Origin: Actinomycetes bacterium
GTDB lineage: Bacteria > Actinomycetota > Actinomycetes > Actinomycetales > Actinomycetaceae
DNA length: 25,774 bases
Assembly: GCA_023426345.1 (NCBI GenBank)
Contig: JAFAAX010000011.1
Location: forward strand, 1 to 25,774
Direction of reading: 5' to 3'
Shown here: one piece after another, positions 14,025 to 22,070 of the stretch
How positions within the stretch are numbered: position 1 is the first letter of the stretch
Layout of the letters: each line of letters starts with the position of its first letter
Made by a program: the position numbers and the translations under genes
The notes under the pieces: model-generated
Database searches by the model: none
The model's input: only the letters and a program-made list of their open reading frames with translations
What the model was told of the DNA's origin: nothing

Positions 14025-15424
14025 TATCTCTTGCGAGCCATCAGCTCGTTGACTTGATCATTGGCGGCGCTCAGCGATGAAGGGTCCGCCTGGAAGGCGA
14101 TGACGGCGGACATCGCGGGCTTCATGACGGCATCGACCTGCGCCCATCGGTCGACGACCGGGGAGGTGACGGCCGTCCCGTCCTCCAGATGAACCGAGAA
14201 GGCGTGGGCGTCGAAGCCGAGGTTCTCGAAGGCTGCGACGGCGAGGTCGGTGGATGTGGTGATCGCCGGGAAGACGACCCCGGCGCGCCCGACGATGTCC
14301 TGGCACTGCGCCGTCCCCATATAGGACACCCATTTCCAGGCCTCCTCGGGGTGCTTCGTGCCGACGAACACAGAGTCCGCCAAGCCGTTCATCACGGAGG
14401 CGCGCTGGCCGTCCGGCCCGATCGGAGTGGGGGCGACGTCGACGGGCACCTTCGAGGTGGAAGCGATGTTGGCGACCTGCCAGGAGCCCTCGATGAGGGT
14501 GGCGTAGGCCCCGGAACTCAGGGACTCCAGAGTGCCGATTCCTGAGGAGGCGACGGCGAGGGAGGGCATGTACCCCTTCTCGATGAGGCTGCGCCACCAA
14601 CCGATCGTCTCCTGGAAGTCCGGGTCGTCGTAATTGAACGTCCGGCCCCACGGGTTCTTGTCGGTCCAGCGCCACTTGCCGTTGGACAGGGCGAACGGGG
14701 ACCACTGGACTTGGCCGTACCCGGAGCCGGCCTCGTTGTAGCCGATGCCGTACACGGCCACGTGGTCCTTGTCGAAGCCGTCCTCGTCGCCGCGCACCCC
14801 GTTGACGTCGACGGTCATGTGGGCGAGGAATTGCTCCCAGGTGCCGCCGTCAGTTGGGTTCCACTGGAGATTCCAGAGGTCGTCCGCCGTGTAGCCGGCC
14901 TCCGCCAGCATGTCCTTGTTGTAGAAGACGGCCTCGGTGTCCCAGTCCTTGGGGATGCCGTACCGTCCGTTCCCGCTCTCGGACACCCACTGGCCGGCCA
15001 GACCGTCACCGAATACGGACAGGTCGAAGTGGTCCCGCTGGACGAAGGGCTCCACGTCGAGGACTTGCCCCAGCGACGCGTACTTGCCGAACTGGGAGGT
15101 GTGGTTGACGAAGACGTCGGGGGCGTTCTCCGCCACCATGCTGGCGGTGATCTGCGTCCAGTAGTCATCCCAGCCGTACTGCTCCATGTTGATGGTGATG
15201 CCCGGGTTCGCCGCCTCGAAATCAGCGGCGCACTGCCGATAGGCGGGCATCTGGGAGGAGTCCCACATCCAGTACGTGAGCTGGACGTCGCCGTCCGCGC
15301 CTGCGGAGGCGGCGCCTCCGCACGCGGACAGCGTGGCCGCTGCCAGCCCCGCCACCGCCGTTGCGGCCAGTGCGGGAGCGAATCGGGCGCGTGTCCGCCC
15401 CGTGGAAGACCTGCGTGTTCTCAT
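14024..15424 (-). CDS. Sugar ABC transporter solute-binding lipoprotein
   Basis: This family 1 extracellular solute-binding protein of 466 residues delivers sugar to the two permeases encoded just upstream. The signal peptide ends in LSAC, a lipobox, so the mature protein should be a lipoprotein anchored through that Cys, followed by a Gly/Ala/Ser linker. The body starts VQLTYWMWDSSQMPAYRQCA and includes IPKDWDTEAVFYNKDMLAEA and MNGLADSVFVGTKHPEEAWK, typical of the class. Two adjacent ATGs exist at 15427 and 15424; the second is preferred because GAGG then sits 5 bases away. It begins 7 bases after the upstream permease stop. The specificity, probably raffinose- or melibiose-like sugars, is inferred from the alpha-galactosidase gene. 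A binding protein as the last gene of its operon is less usual. Confidence 0.93.
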   Translation of the reverse strand: MRTRRSSTGRTRARFAPALAATAVAGLAAATLSACGGAASAGADGDVQLTYWMWDSSQMPAYRQCAADFEAANPGITINMEQYGWDDYWTQITASMVAENAPDVFVNHTSQFGKYASLGQVLDVEPFVQRDHFDLSVFGDGLAGQWVSESGNGRYGIPKDWDTEAVFYNKDMLAEAGYTADDLWNLQWNPTDGGTWEQFLAHMTVDVNGVRGDEDGFDKDHVAVYGIGYNEAGSGYGQVQWSPFALSNGKWRWTDKNPWGRTFNYDDPDFQETIGWWRSLIEKGYMPSLAVASSGIGTLESLSSGAYATLIEGSWQVANIASTSKVPVDVAPTPIGPDGQRASVMNGLADSVFVGTKHPEEAWKWVSYMGTAQCQDIVGRAGVVFPAITTSTDLAVAAFENLGFDAHAFSVHLEDGTAVTSPVVDRWAQVDAVMKPAMSAVIAFQADPSSLSAANDQVNELMARKR

Positions 15425-15431
15425 CATGACC

Positions 15432-16397
15432 TCACTTGATCCCGGAGAACCCGATGGAGTTGACGATCCTCTTGCCCAACGCGATGAACAACAGGATGAT
15501 CGGCAGAGCCGCGACCAGGGCGGCAGCCATCAGGGCCGACCAGTCGGGACTGCCTTGCGGTTTCTGGGATCGGAAGATGCCCAGCGCGACGGTGAGGACC
15601 CGGACGTTCTCTCCCTGGCCCACTAGCAGCGGCCACATGTAGTCGTTCCACGACGTGATGAACGTGAGGACCGCCTGCGTGATGATCGGGGCGGACGCCA
15701 TTGGGACGATCACCCGGAAGAACACGCGGAAGGGCCCGGCTCCGTCGATCTTCGCGGCCTCGTCGATCTCCCGGGGGATGCCCAGGAAGAACTGGCGGAG
15801 GAAGAAGATCGCGAACGGCGTCATGAAGAACGTGGGCGCGACGATGCCCGCGAAGGTATTGAGCAGGCCGAGCTCCTTGATCAACACGAAGTTCGGGATC
15901 GCGGTGAAGATCGAGGGCACCATCAGCGCGGACAGGAAGACCGCGAAGATGATGTTGCGTCCGCGCCATTCCAGCCGGGAGAACGCGTAGGCCGCCATCG
16001 CGGAGAACAGCGTCTGCCCGACGGTGACGGTCGTCGCGACGATCACCGAGTTGCGCAGGTACAGCCAGAAGTTGATCGAGGAGCCGGAGCCGCCCTGGGC
16101 GAGGGACTCCTCGGGGGTCGTCAGGCCGAACACCCGGCGGTAGGCGTCCAGCGTCGGGTGTTCGGGCCACAGTGCGCCGGGGTCGGAGAACAGGTCGGCG
16201 TTGGCCGTGAACGAGGACCGGATCATCCAGAAGAACGGGAACAGCGTGATGAGGAGGATGAGGATCATGACGGCCCAGGCCGCATAGTGGCCGATCCCCC
16301 GGTGGACGCCCTTGTTCCGGGGCTCTTGGATTTCGCGGTGGCGGATTCCCGCCGCGGAGGCGGAGGGTGTGGATGGGCTGGCAGTGGTGGCGGTCAT
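15432..16397 (-). CDS. Sugar ABC transporter permease, MalG type
   Basis: The 321-residue inner subunit forms one half of the transport channel. A hydrophilic N-terminus of about 40 residues precedes about six transmembrane segments, starting with the helix in YAAWAVMILILLITLFPFFW. The ATPase-contact loop is EIDEAAKIDGAGPFRVFFRV, matching the EAA consensus, and ITSWNDYMWPLLV is typical of MalG-type subunits. GAGGAG precedes the ATG by a few bases, and the gene follows the MalF-type permease stop by 10 bases. The Ala/Thr/Ser-rich N-terminus is low complexity. No ATP-binding gene lies in the operon, so the complex probably uses a shared MsmK/UgpC-like ATPase encoded elsewhere. Confidence 0.95.
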   Translation of the reverse strand: MTATTASPSTPSASAAGIRHREIQEPRNKGVHRGIGHYAAWAVMILILLITLFPFFWMIRSSFTANADLFSDPGALWPEHPTLDAYRRVFGLTTPEESLAQGGSGSSINFWLYLRNSVIVATTVTVGQTLFSAMAAYAFSRLEWRGRNIIFAVFLSALMVPSIFTAIPNFVLIKELGLLNTFAGIVAPTFFMTPFAIFFLRQFFLGIPREIDEAAKIDGAGPFRVFFRVIVPMASAPIITQAVLTFITSWNDYMWPLLVGQGENVRVLTVALGIFRSQKPQGSPDWSALMAAALVAALPIILLFIALGKRIVNSIGFSGIK

Positions 16398-16407
16398 CGG
16401 TGGCTCC

Positions 16408-17340
16408 TCACAGCTCGTCCGACTCGTTCGCGCGCATCAGCTTGAGCTGGAGCAGCGAGAACACCAAGAGGAAGAGGAAGAGGACCATCGCCAACGCTGA
16501 GGCGTACCCGAAGTCGAGCTGCCCGAAGGCGAGGTCCCAGATGTAGTAGTAGATGACGCGGGTGGCGTTGATGGGGCCGCCTTTGGTGGTGACGGCCACG
16601 GTGTCGAAGATCTGGAAGGACCCGGTGATGGTGACCACGAGGACCATGGCGAGGACCGGCCGCAGCAAGGGGAGGGTCACCTGGAAGAACTTCCGTCCCT
16701 CTCCCGCCCCGTCGATGTCGGCGGCCTCGTAGACGCTGGGGTTGATGGTCTGGATGCCCGCGAACACGAGTAGGGCGGTGTAGCCCATGTGCCGCCAGAC
16801 GTTGATGAAGGCGACAGTGGGGATCGCCCACACGGGGTCGCCGAAGAACGCGACCTTGTCGGCGCCCATCGCCTCGAAGAGGACGTTCACGATGCCGACC
16901 TGGTAGTCCATCATGAAGTACCAGACCAAGGCCACGACGACGTTGGCCACGAAGTAGGGGAGCAGAGCCATCCCGCGGATCACGGTGGACTTCGTCAGAC
17001 GTTGCATGAGGACGGCCAGGACGACGGCGATGATCGTCTGGAATCCGATGTTGAGGGCGACATAGTAGAGGGTGACGCCCATGGCGTTCCAGAACTGCGG
17101 GTCGTGGAGGAGACGCGAATAGTTGTCCAGGCCGGTCCACTCCGCAGGGGTGAGCACGGCGTAGTCGGTGAAGGAGTAGTAGAGGCCGCGGATCGCGGGC
17201 ACCAGGTAGAACGCCAGGAGTCCGATGGACGCCGGCAGCAGGAACACGGCGGCGGAGCGGACATCCTTTCCGAACCGCGGCCGGGGTCTGAGCGCCAGCG
17301 TGGGCGCCCGCCCCGTGGCGGTGGTTGAGGCTGTGGACAT
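16408..17340 (-). CDS. Sugar ABC transporter permease, MalF type
   Basis: The 310-residue protein pairs with the MalG-type subunit encoded next. It has about six transmembrane segments, starting with SAAVFLLPASIGLLAFYLVP, and the EAA loop EAADIDGAGEGRKFFQVTLP. FTDYAVLTPAEWTGLDNYSR is the usual first periplasmic-facing loop of this class. The ATG at 17340 is chosen for the AGAGAGGA ribosome site about 7 bases upstream and because the hydrophobic core begins about 30 residues later; longer frames upstream run antisense-like through the alpha-galactosidase gene. There are 67 bases of recognisable spacer plus the ribosome site between it and the alpha-galactosidase stop, without a clear promoter, so it is probably co-transcribed with that gene. 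Confidence 0.95.
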   Translation of the reverse strand: MSTASTTATGRAPTLALRPRPRFGKDVRSAAVFLLPASIGLLAFYLVPAIRGLYYSFTDYAVLTPAEWTGLDNYSRLLHDPQFWNAMGVTLYYVALNIGFQTIIAVVLAVLMQRLTKSTVIRGMALLPYFVANVVVALVWYFMMDYQVGIVNVLFEAMGADKVAFFGDPVWAIPTVAFINVWRHMGYTALLVFAGIQTINPSVYEAADIDGAGEGRKFFQVTLPLLRPVLAMVLVVTITGSFQIFDTVAVTTKGGPINATRVIYYYIWDLAFGQLDFGYASALAMVLFLFLLVFSLLQLKLMRANESDEL

Positions 17341-17420
17341 GGCTGTTCCTCTCTGAACGGGGATGGTGCTGGTGAAGACGCTGGGTGGACCTCGCGGGAT
17401 GCCCGCCCGCCGCCACGGGG

Positions 17421-19574
17421 TCACAGGCGTCGGACCTGGAGGAGCACCGCCTGCTCGGGGTTGAGGTCGGGGATGCGCAGGCCGACCTCGGCCAGGACCC
17501 GTCCGGGCAGCGCGAGGCCGTCCGCCCACCATCCGGTGACGGCGTGCATCGTCCGCGGATCGATGTCGATCAGTCCCTCGGGCGTCAGGCCCGAGACCCG
17601 ATAGGCGGCGTCCGGGTCCAGCCCGCGCAGGCGCAGCGGGGGCGTCGGACGCTGGGCGGAGCTCGCCACCCGCGTGAGGGCGTAGACGCCCTCGTCGGCG
17701 GTGATGACGCCGTGGATCGACCATCCGGCGTCGGGGTGGTCGGCGTGGACGACCCGCCCGGAGTGCAGCAGGGGACGCAGCGCCCGGTGCAGCGCGACCC
17801 ACCCGGCCAGTTCCCGGCGCTCCTCGGCGGTGGCGGAGGTGAGGTCCCACTCGATGCCCATGTGGCCGAACAGCGCGGTCGAGGCGCGCAGCGACAGGGC
17901 CAGCGTGCGCCCCGTGGAGTGCGAGGTCGTGGAGGCGACGTGGGACCCGACGAGTTCGGGGGGCAGCAGGAGAGACGTGCCAGTCTCGATGATCTGGCGT
18001 TCGAGGGGGTCGATGCAGTCCGATCCCCACACGCGCGCGGCGCGCTCCATGACGCCAAGGTCGATGCGGCCGCCGCCTCCCGCGCACGACTCGATCTCCA
18101 GTCCCGGGCACGCGGCCAGCACGGCGTCCATCAGCGCGTACGCCGCCAGCGTCTGCGCGTGGTAGGCGGGCCGGCCGGTGCGCGGGGAGACGGCCTCGTA
18201 CACGTCGCGGTTGAAGTCCCATTTGAGGGCGTCGACGCGGGCGTCGCGCACGACGGCGAGGATCTGGGCGAGGATATTCTCGAAGCACGCGGGGTTGGTG
18301 AGGTCGAGGACCTGCTGGTGGCGGGCCTCCTGGGGCCGGTGGGTGGTCGGCGTGAGGATCCAGTCGGGATGGGCGCGCGCCAGATCGGAGTCGGGATTGA
18401 CCATCTCGGGCTCGACCCACAGGCCGAACTGCATGCCGCGGGCGTGGACGGCGTCGGACAGCGGGCCGAGGCCGTCGGGCCAGACCTCCGGCGACACCTG
18501 CCAGTCGCCCAGGCCCGAGTGGTCGTCGCGGCGCGATCCGAACCAGCCGTCGTCCAGGACGAAGCGCTCGACGCCGGCGTCGGCCGCGGCCTGCACCAGG
18601 GGCAGGAGGCGCTCCATGGAGTGGTCGAAGTAGACGGCCTCCCACGCGTTGAGGGTGACGGGCCGCGGGGTGCGCGGGTGCTGGGGCCGGGCGCGCATCC
18701 AGGCGTGGATCCGCTGCGCCGCGGCGTCCAGCCCCCGCCCCCAGGTCGCGACCAGCCAGGGCGTCTCATAGGCCTCGCCGTGGCTCAGGACGACCTCGCC
18801 CGGCATGAGCAGCTCCCCTCCCATCAGCGCCTGGAAGCCCTGCGTGTCCTTCTCCGCCAGCGTGCGGACGTTCCCGGACCAGGCGACGTGGAGGTAGTGG
18901 ACCAGGCCGTCGCCCCACCCGGTGCCGGGCTGGCAGGTGCCGTGGATCGTCGAGGCCGTGTGCCCGCGCGCGATGCGCAGCGCTCGCTCGTGGGCCCCGA
19001 TGGTGAACGCATGGGTCGCTGTGTCGCGTTCGCGCAGGTGGTGGCCGGATTGATCGAGGACCAGCGTCTCAGACGCCGGAGTCGGCAGGGCGAGGAGCAG
19101 AGAGTCCAGCGCGTATCCGTCCCGGCCGGCGTTGCGCAGCGTCGCGCGGGCGCGCAGCAGGCCGGACGGGGTGAGCTCGAGGCGCAGGGTGACGTCCAGG
19201 TCGGCCTCGTCGTCGTGCGCGTCGATCTCGATCGACGAGGGCGACCCGTCGGTGCCGTCCCGCTGTCCCGCGCGGATCGCGGTGGTGGCGAACAGGGGGA
19301 ATTGGGCGCGGCCGTCCCGGGAGCCGACGAGTCCCGGGGTGCCGATCCACCCCTCTGATTGTTGTGGGATCAAAGAAAGTCGAGCGGGTGTGTCGGCCGT
19401 TCCGGAGGCCATGGGGACGGTCTCGGCACGGACGACGTCGGCCGCCTGCCGGTCTGAGAGTGCTCCCAGGTCGCTTCCCCAGTGGAGGATCTCTGGCAGT
19501 CCGTGCACGGGCATATGGATGAACGCCGAGGTTCCGCCGTTTCTGAGCAGGACGGAGGAGGGGGTGGACATCAT
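17421..19574 (-). CDS. aga: Alpha-galactosidase, glycoside hydrolase family 36
   Basis: The enzyme hydrolyses terminal alpha-1,6-galactose from melibiose, raffinose or stachyose. The 717-residue length suits bacterial GH36. The nucleophile is D453 in ALKWDFNRDVYE and the acid/base D519 in WGSDCIDPLERQ; their 66-residue spacing equals that of a characterised Lactobacillus GH36. Other hallmarks are FVLDDGWFGSRRDDHSGLGD, LGLWVEPEM-like QFGLWVEPEMVNPDSDL and CAGGGGRIDLG. There is no signal peptide, so it acts in the cytoplasm on sugar imported by the transporter encoded downstream. AGGAG precedes the ATG at 19574 by 7 bases; a second ATG follows directly. The gene is read divergently from the ROK regulator. 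Confidence 0.95.
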   Translation of the reverse strand: MMSTPSSVLLRNGGTSAFIHMPVHGLPEILHWGSDLGALSDRQAADVVRAETVPMASGTADTPARLSLIPQQSEGWIGTPGLVGSRDGRAQFPLFATTAIRAGQRDGTDGSPSSIEIDAHDDEADLDVTLRLELTPSGLLRARATLRNAGRDGYALDSLLLALPTPASETLVLDQSGHHLRERDTATHAFTIGAHERALRIARGHTASTIHGTCQPGTGWGDGLVHYLHVAWSGNVRTLAEKDTQGFQALMGGELLMPGEVVLSHGEAYETPWLVATWGRGLDAAAQRIHAWMRARPQHPRTPRPVTLNAWEAVYFDHSMERLLPLVQAAADAGVERFVLDDGWFGSRRDDHSGLGDWQVSPEVWPDGLGPLSDAVHARGMQFGLWVEPEMVNPDSDLARAHPDWILTPTTHRPQEARHQQVLDLTNPACFENILAQILAVVRDARVDALKWDFNRDVYEAVSPRTGRPAYHAQTLAAYALMDAVLAACPGLEIESCAGGGGRIDLGVMERAARVWGSDCIDPLERQIIETGTSLLLPPELVGSHVASTTSHSTGRTLALSLRASTALFGHMGIEWDLTSATAEERRELAGWVALHRALRPLLHSGRVVHADHPDAGWSIHGVITADEGVYALTRVASSAQRPTPPLRLRGLDPDAAYRVSGLTPEGLIDIDPRTMHAVTGWWADGLALPGRVLAEVGLRIPDLNPEQAVLLQVRRL

Positions 19575-19646
19575 GGGACGGCTCCTGGTGGCGGCGTGGC
19601 GATGGAGGAGGCTTCGATGCCGATCGGCGGGGATCGCGCGTCGTTG

Positions 19647-19662
19647 CGACAAATTTCTTTCG
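19647..19662. promoter_or_regulatory. Candidate regulator operator in the divergent aga/ROK region
   Basis: An AT-rich imperfect palindrome, CGACAAATTTCTTTCG, matches its own reverse complement at 10 of 16 positions in an otherwise GC-rich 179-base intergenic region. A perfect GCCGATCGGC palindrome sits nearby at 19619-19628. Either could be the ROK operator. On the plus strand TTGCGA (19644) and CAAGAT (19668) could serve as -35 and -10 with an 18-base spacer. Confidence 0.35.
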
Positions 19663-19753
19663 GTGAGCAAGATAGTAGTGGCGACCGGCGGTCGGCGCAA
19701 GGACCCGTCCATCCGGTCTCATAGGATGGTCGCGATCGGAGAGAGGGGGGCCC

Positions 19754-20941
19754 GTGCCCGGACTGTACGAGGATTCGGCGCTGGCGACGGCCGCCCATGT
19801 CCTGACCCGCGGCCCTCTCTCCCGCGCCGATGTCGCCCGCGACCTCGGGCTCTCCGGCGGCACGCTCACGCGACTGGTCCGTCCGATGATCGACGCGGGG
19901 CTGATGCGCGACGACAGGATCGGCGCCTCGAGCTCCGGCATGGGGCGCCCGACGCAGCTGTTGGAGATCCCGGCCGCCGATCATCTCTTCATCGGGGTGA
20001 ATGTCACGGCCACCGCGGTCCACGCGGTCCTCACGGACGCGCGTGCCCGCATCCTCCACACCGCCGTCGCCCCGATCATGGAGACCGCGCCGACCTCCGT
20101 GGCGGCCCTCATCGAGCGGTCCGTCGCGGGGCTGGTCGCCGCGGCGGCGGTGGATCCGGCGCGGCTGAGGGGAGCGGGGGTCTCCGCGGGCGGTCCCGTC
20201 CAGGAGGGGGTGATCCTCCACAACCGGTTCCTGGGCTGGGAGGACGTCGAATTCTCCGCGTTGCTCGGCCGCCGAGGAGGAGCGCTGGACGGCCTGCCGC
20301 GGACGATGGCGAATGACGTCGTCGCGCTCACCACGCTGGAGCAGTGGTTCGGCCTGGGACTCGATCTGACCGACTTCCTGCTGGTCACGGTCGGCGCCGG
20401 CGTCGGCCACGGGATGGTGCACGGGCGTCGGGTGGTCGATTCGCCGTTGTCGGGATACGGGGTGACCAGCCACCTGCCCGTGTGGGGCGCCCACGGCGTG
20501 TGCCACTACGGGCACGTCGGGTGCGCCGACGGGGCGCTCACCACCCCCGCCGTGCTTGCGCGGGCCCGGGGCGGGCGCGCCGTCGAGCGCGACGACGGCC
20601 GGCCCGCGGATCTGGCCGACCTGGCCGATCTGGCGCTGGCCGGCGATGCGGCCGCCCGCCGGGCGGTCGGCGACTTCGGGCGCGATCTGGCCGTCTACCT
20701 CCAGGAGGTCGGCGCGGCGGCCATGGTGTCGGACGTCGTCCTGGACGGCGAGGGCGTGACGCTGCTGGACTGCCCGGCGGCCAGCACCTTCGGGGAGAAC
20801 CTCGAGTCGTTCCGCAGCCCCCGGATGCCTCCCCTGCGCGTCCACCGCCGCTCGGGGACCTTCGACCGCTGGGCGCAGGGAGCCGCGTGCACGGCGATCG
20901 TCACGTGGCTGGAGTCGCAGGTCCCCCGCCGCTCAAGCTAG
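19754..20941 (+). CDS. ROK family transcriptional regulator
   Basis: The 395-residue protein has an N-terminal winged helix (LSRADVARDLGLSGGTLTRL, about residues 25-60) followed by a ROK domain. The domain begins GVNVTATAVHAVLTD where kinases have DxGxT; the missing Asp suggests ligand binding without sugar phosphorylation. GAGVGHGMV and GHVGCADGALTTP match ROK glycine and zinc-binding regions, though the Cys cluster is degenerate (CHYGHVGC). Divergent placement 179 bases from aga makes it the probable local regulator, most likely a repressor released by an alpha-galactoside or breakdown product; this is inference. The GTG at 19754 has GGAGAGAGG upstream. TAGGAT at 19722-19727 may be its -10, giving a short leader. 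Confidence 0.9.
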   Translation: MPGLYEDSALATAAHVLTRGPLSRADVARDLGLSGGTLTRLVRPMIDAGLMRDDRIGASSSGMGRPTQLLEIPAADHLFIGVNVTATAVHAVLTDARARILHTAVAPIMETAPTSVAALIERSVAGLVAAAAVDPARLRGAGVSAGGPVQEGVILHNRFLGWEDVEFSALLGRRGGALDGLPRTMANDVVALTTLEQWFGLGLDLTDFLLVTVGAGVGHGMVHGRRVVDSPLSGYGVTSHLPVWGAHGVCHYGHVGCADGALTTPAVLARARGGRAVERDDGRPADLADLADLALAGDAAARRAVGDFGRDLAVYLQEVGAAAMVSDVVLDGEGVTLLDCPAASTFGENLESFRSPRMPPLRVHRRSGTFDRWAQGAACTAIVTWLESQVPRRSS

Positions 20942-21028
20942 CGACTTCGGTTCTCTTCTCCGTCGACTTCGGTTCTCTTCTCCGTCGACTTCGGTTCCCT
21001 TCTCCGGTGAGTTCGGTTCCCCGCCTCC
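20941..21028 (+). repeat. Type D repeat, four tandem units
   Basis: Four units of 21-23 bases (starts 20941, 20962, 20984, 21006) are variants of GTCGACTTCGGTTCTCTTCTC. They begin at the last base of the ROK stop codon. The 564-base gap to the next gene also holds a type C hairpin, another type D unit at 21249 and a lower-GC patch at about 21275-21375; I see no gene in it. Confidence 0.8.
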
Positions 21029-21140
21029 GACGCGGTGTGAAGTTCCCGCGAAGGTGGAGCGTGCACACCCGCGTGTGGCCGCCGTCGCCCATGAGAACCG
21101 AGGCCGAGTCCCGGCCTGGTCCTTGTGAGGAGCCGTTGTG

Positions 21141-21193
21141 CACGTGGGGAGCCGTTTCGAACGTGAGGAGGTGCTACTCCGGCTCCCCACGTG
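21141..21193. repeat. Type C hairpin, second copy
   Basis: CACGTGGGGAGCC (21141-21153) is perfectly inverted at 21181-21193 with a 27-base loop. It corresponds to the hairpin at 13725-13796; the bases that differ in the left arm are matched by complementary changes in the right arm. A GGAGCCGTTGTG unit precedes it at 21129. Confidence 0.7.
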
Positions 21194-21248
21194 CGAACCG
21201 ACTCCCCACACCGCCGCCCACACCTCCGTCACAAGCGCCCCTCTTCCG

Positions 21249-21269
21249 TCGACTTCGGTTCCCTCGCCT
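21249..21269 (+). repeat. Type D repeat, isolated unit
   Basis: GTCGACTTCGGTTCCCTCGC matches the first two thirds of the tandem units at 20941-21028 in the same orientation. Confidence 0.6.
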
Positions 21270-21278
21270 TGCCTCGAC

Positions 21279-21296
21279 AACAACGCTAGCGCTGTT
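21279..21296. promoter_or_regulatory. 18-bp imperfect palindrome, possible operator
   Basis: AACAACGCTAGCGCTGTT pairs with itself except for one symmetrical mismatch. It lies in the lower-GC patch, followed at once by a small TTCTT-CAAC-AAGAA stem-loop (21295-21308). It resembles dimeric regulator sites in symmetry only; no adjacent start codon uses it. Confidence 0.3.
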
Positions 21297-21493
21297 CTTC
21301 AACAAGAAAGCGACGTATTTTCGCAGGTCAGGGCCAATTTTCGATCGCCTGTGCATTGTCGAGTCCACTCAACACTGCAGATAGGAACGGGCTCGCGAAG
21401 CTCTGCTTCACCACGTAGGAGTAGCGGGCGGATGCTGTCGACGCGGTCCGCAGCAATGGGCAACGTCACCCCGTCGTGGCCCGGACCGGGCGG

Positions 21494-21499
21494 TACCGT
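21494..21499 (+). promoter_or_regulatory. Probable -10 element of leaderless NUDIX gene
   Basis: TACCGT is followed by GAGCGG and an ATG at 21506, the same 6-base spacing as elsewhere in the window. This geometry favours the ATG at 21506 over an in-frame ATG at 21476. Confidence 0.55.
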
Positions 21500-21505
21500 G
21501 AGCGG

Positions 21506-21910
21506 ATGGCAGGACGAGCGGTGATCGAGGTGGCCGGCGTGGTCATCCGCGACGAGGACGGGCGCATTCTGACGGTGCGCAAGCGGGGGACCGATCGGTT
21601 CATGTTCCCCGGCGGCAAGCCGGAGCCCGGAGAGGACTTCCGGGAGACCGCGGTGCGCGAGTGCGCCGAGGAGCTTCACCTCGCCGTGGACCCGGACGGG
21701 CTGGCGTTCGTCGGGACGTTCACGGCGCTGGCCGCCAACGAGGCGGGGTTCGACTGCCGGGAGGCGGTCTTCGACGCCGGCGTGCCAGTCGGCTCCCCAC
21801 CCGCCCCGCACGCCGAGATCGCCGAGGTCCGCTGGGTGGACCCAGCCGCAGACCTCCCCGGGGATCTGGCGCCCCTCCAGGCGCTCATCATCCCGCAGCT
21901 GTCGGCCTGA
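21506..21910 (+). CDS. NUDIX hydrolase, small
   Basis: The 134-residue protein begins MAGRAVIEVAGVVIRDEDGR, directly at the first strand of the NUDIX fold. The box reads GKPEPGEDFRETAVRECAEE followed by LHL; all metal-binding acidic residues are present, and the glycine near the end of the box is replaced by His. FMFPGGKPEPGED suggests a MutT-like or ADP-ribose-type enzyme, but the substrate is not determinable. The gene stands alone, flanked by repeats: forward type D units upstream and inverted type D units downstream. An ATG 30 bases upstream in frame is rejected because TACCGT would then lie inside the coding region and the extra residues match no family. Confidence 0.9.
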   Translation: MAGRAVIEVAGVVIRDEDGRILTVRKRGTDRFMFPGGKPEPGEDFRETAVRECAEELHLAVDPDGLAFVGTFTALAANEAGFDCREAVFDAGVPVGSPPAPHAEIAEVRWVDPAADLPGDLAPLQALIIPQLSA

Positions 21911-21998
21911 ACGGGGCGCACGGCAACGGGCCCGGCAGGCATCTGGGGATTGTGCCCGCTGAGACCCCTGATCTGCCGCACTCCGATCGACGAGGACG

Positions 21999-22039
21999 GC
22001 CCCGCGTCCCGCGGGGCGCCCCCTCCCGGGACCCGGGAG
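21999..22039. terminator. Two consecutive GC hairpins in a convergent gap
   Basis: GCCCCGCG (21999-22006) pairs with CGCGGGGC (22010-22017) over a 3-base loop, and CTCCCGGG (22023-22030) with CCCGGGAG (22032-22039) around one base. They lie between the convergent NUDIX and OmpA-domain genes and could end transcription from either side. No T-tract. Confidence 0.45.
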
Positions 22040-22070
22040 AGCGGGAAGGGGGTCGCCCTCGTCGAGGGGC

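Noticed and set aside
14024..17340. Precise assignment of the transporter as raffinose (RafEFG) or melibiose specific
   Set aside because: Binding-protein specificity cannot be read from the sequence by eye. Only the neighbouring alpha-galactosidase supports an alpha-galactoside.
17385..19358. 657-codon open frame opposite the alpha-galactosidase gene
   Set aside because: It is the antisense shadow of a gene with complete GH36 catalytic motifs and has no recognisable domains.
19574..19712. N-terminal extension of the alpha-galactosidase to 763 residues
   Set aside because: The extra 46 residues match no GH36 N-terminus and cover the divergent promoter region. ATG 19574 has a good AGGAG site.
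20941..21028. CRISPR array or riboswitch
   Set aside because: These are simple tandem units of 21-23 bases without unique spacers, downstream of a stop codon and far from the next start.
21174..21368. 64-codon minus-strand ORF in the low-GC patch
   Set aside because: Its first 30 residues look protein-like (DLRKYVAFLLKNSASVVVEA), but it runs into repeat sequence, has no ribosome site or leaderless hexamer and resembles nothing I know. At most it is a remnant.
21350..21375. tRNA T-arm-like string GTCGAGTCCACTC
   Set aside because: The flanking bases do not pair into a T stem, and no acceptor, D or anticodon arms can be placed around it.
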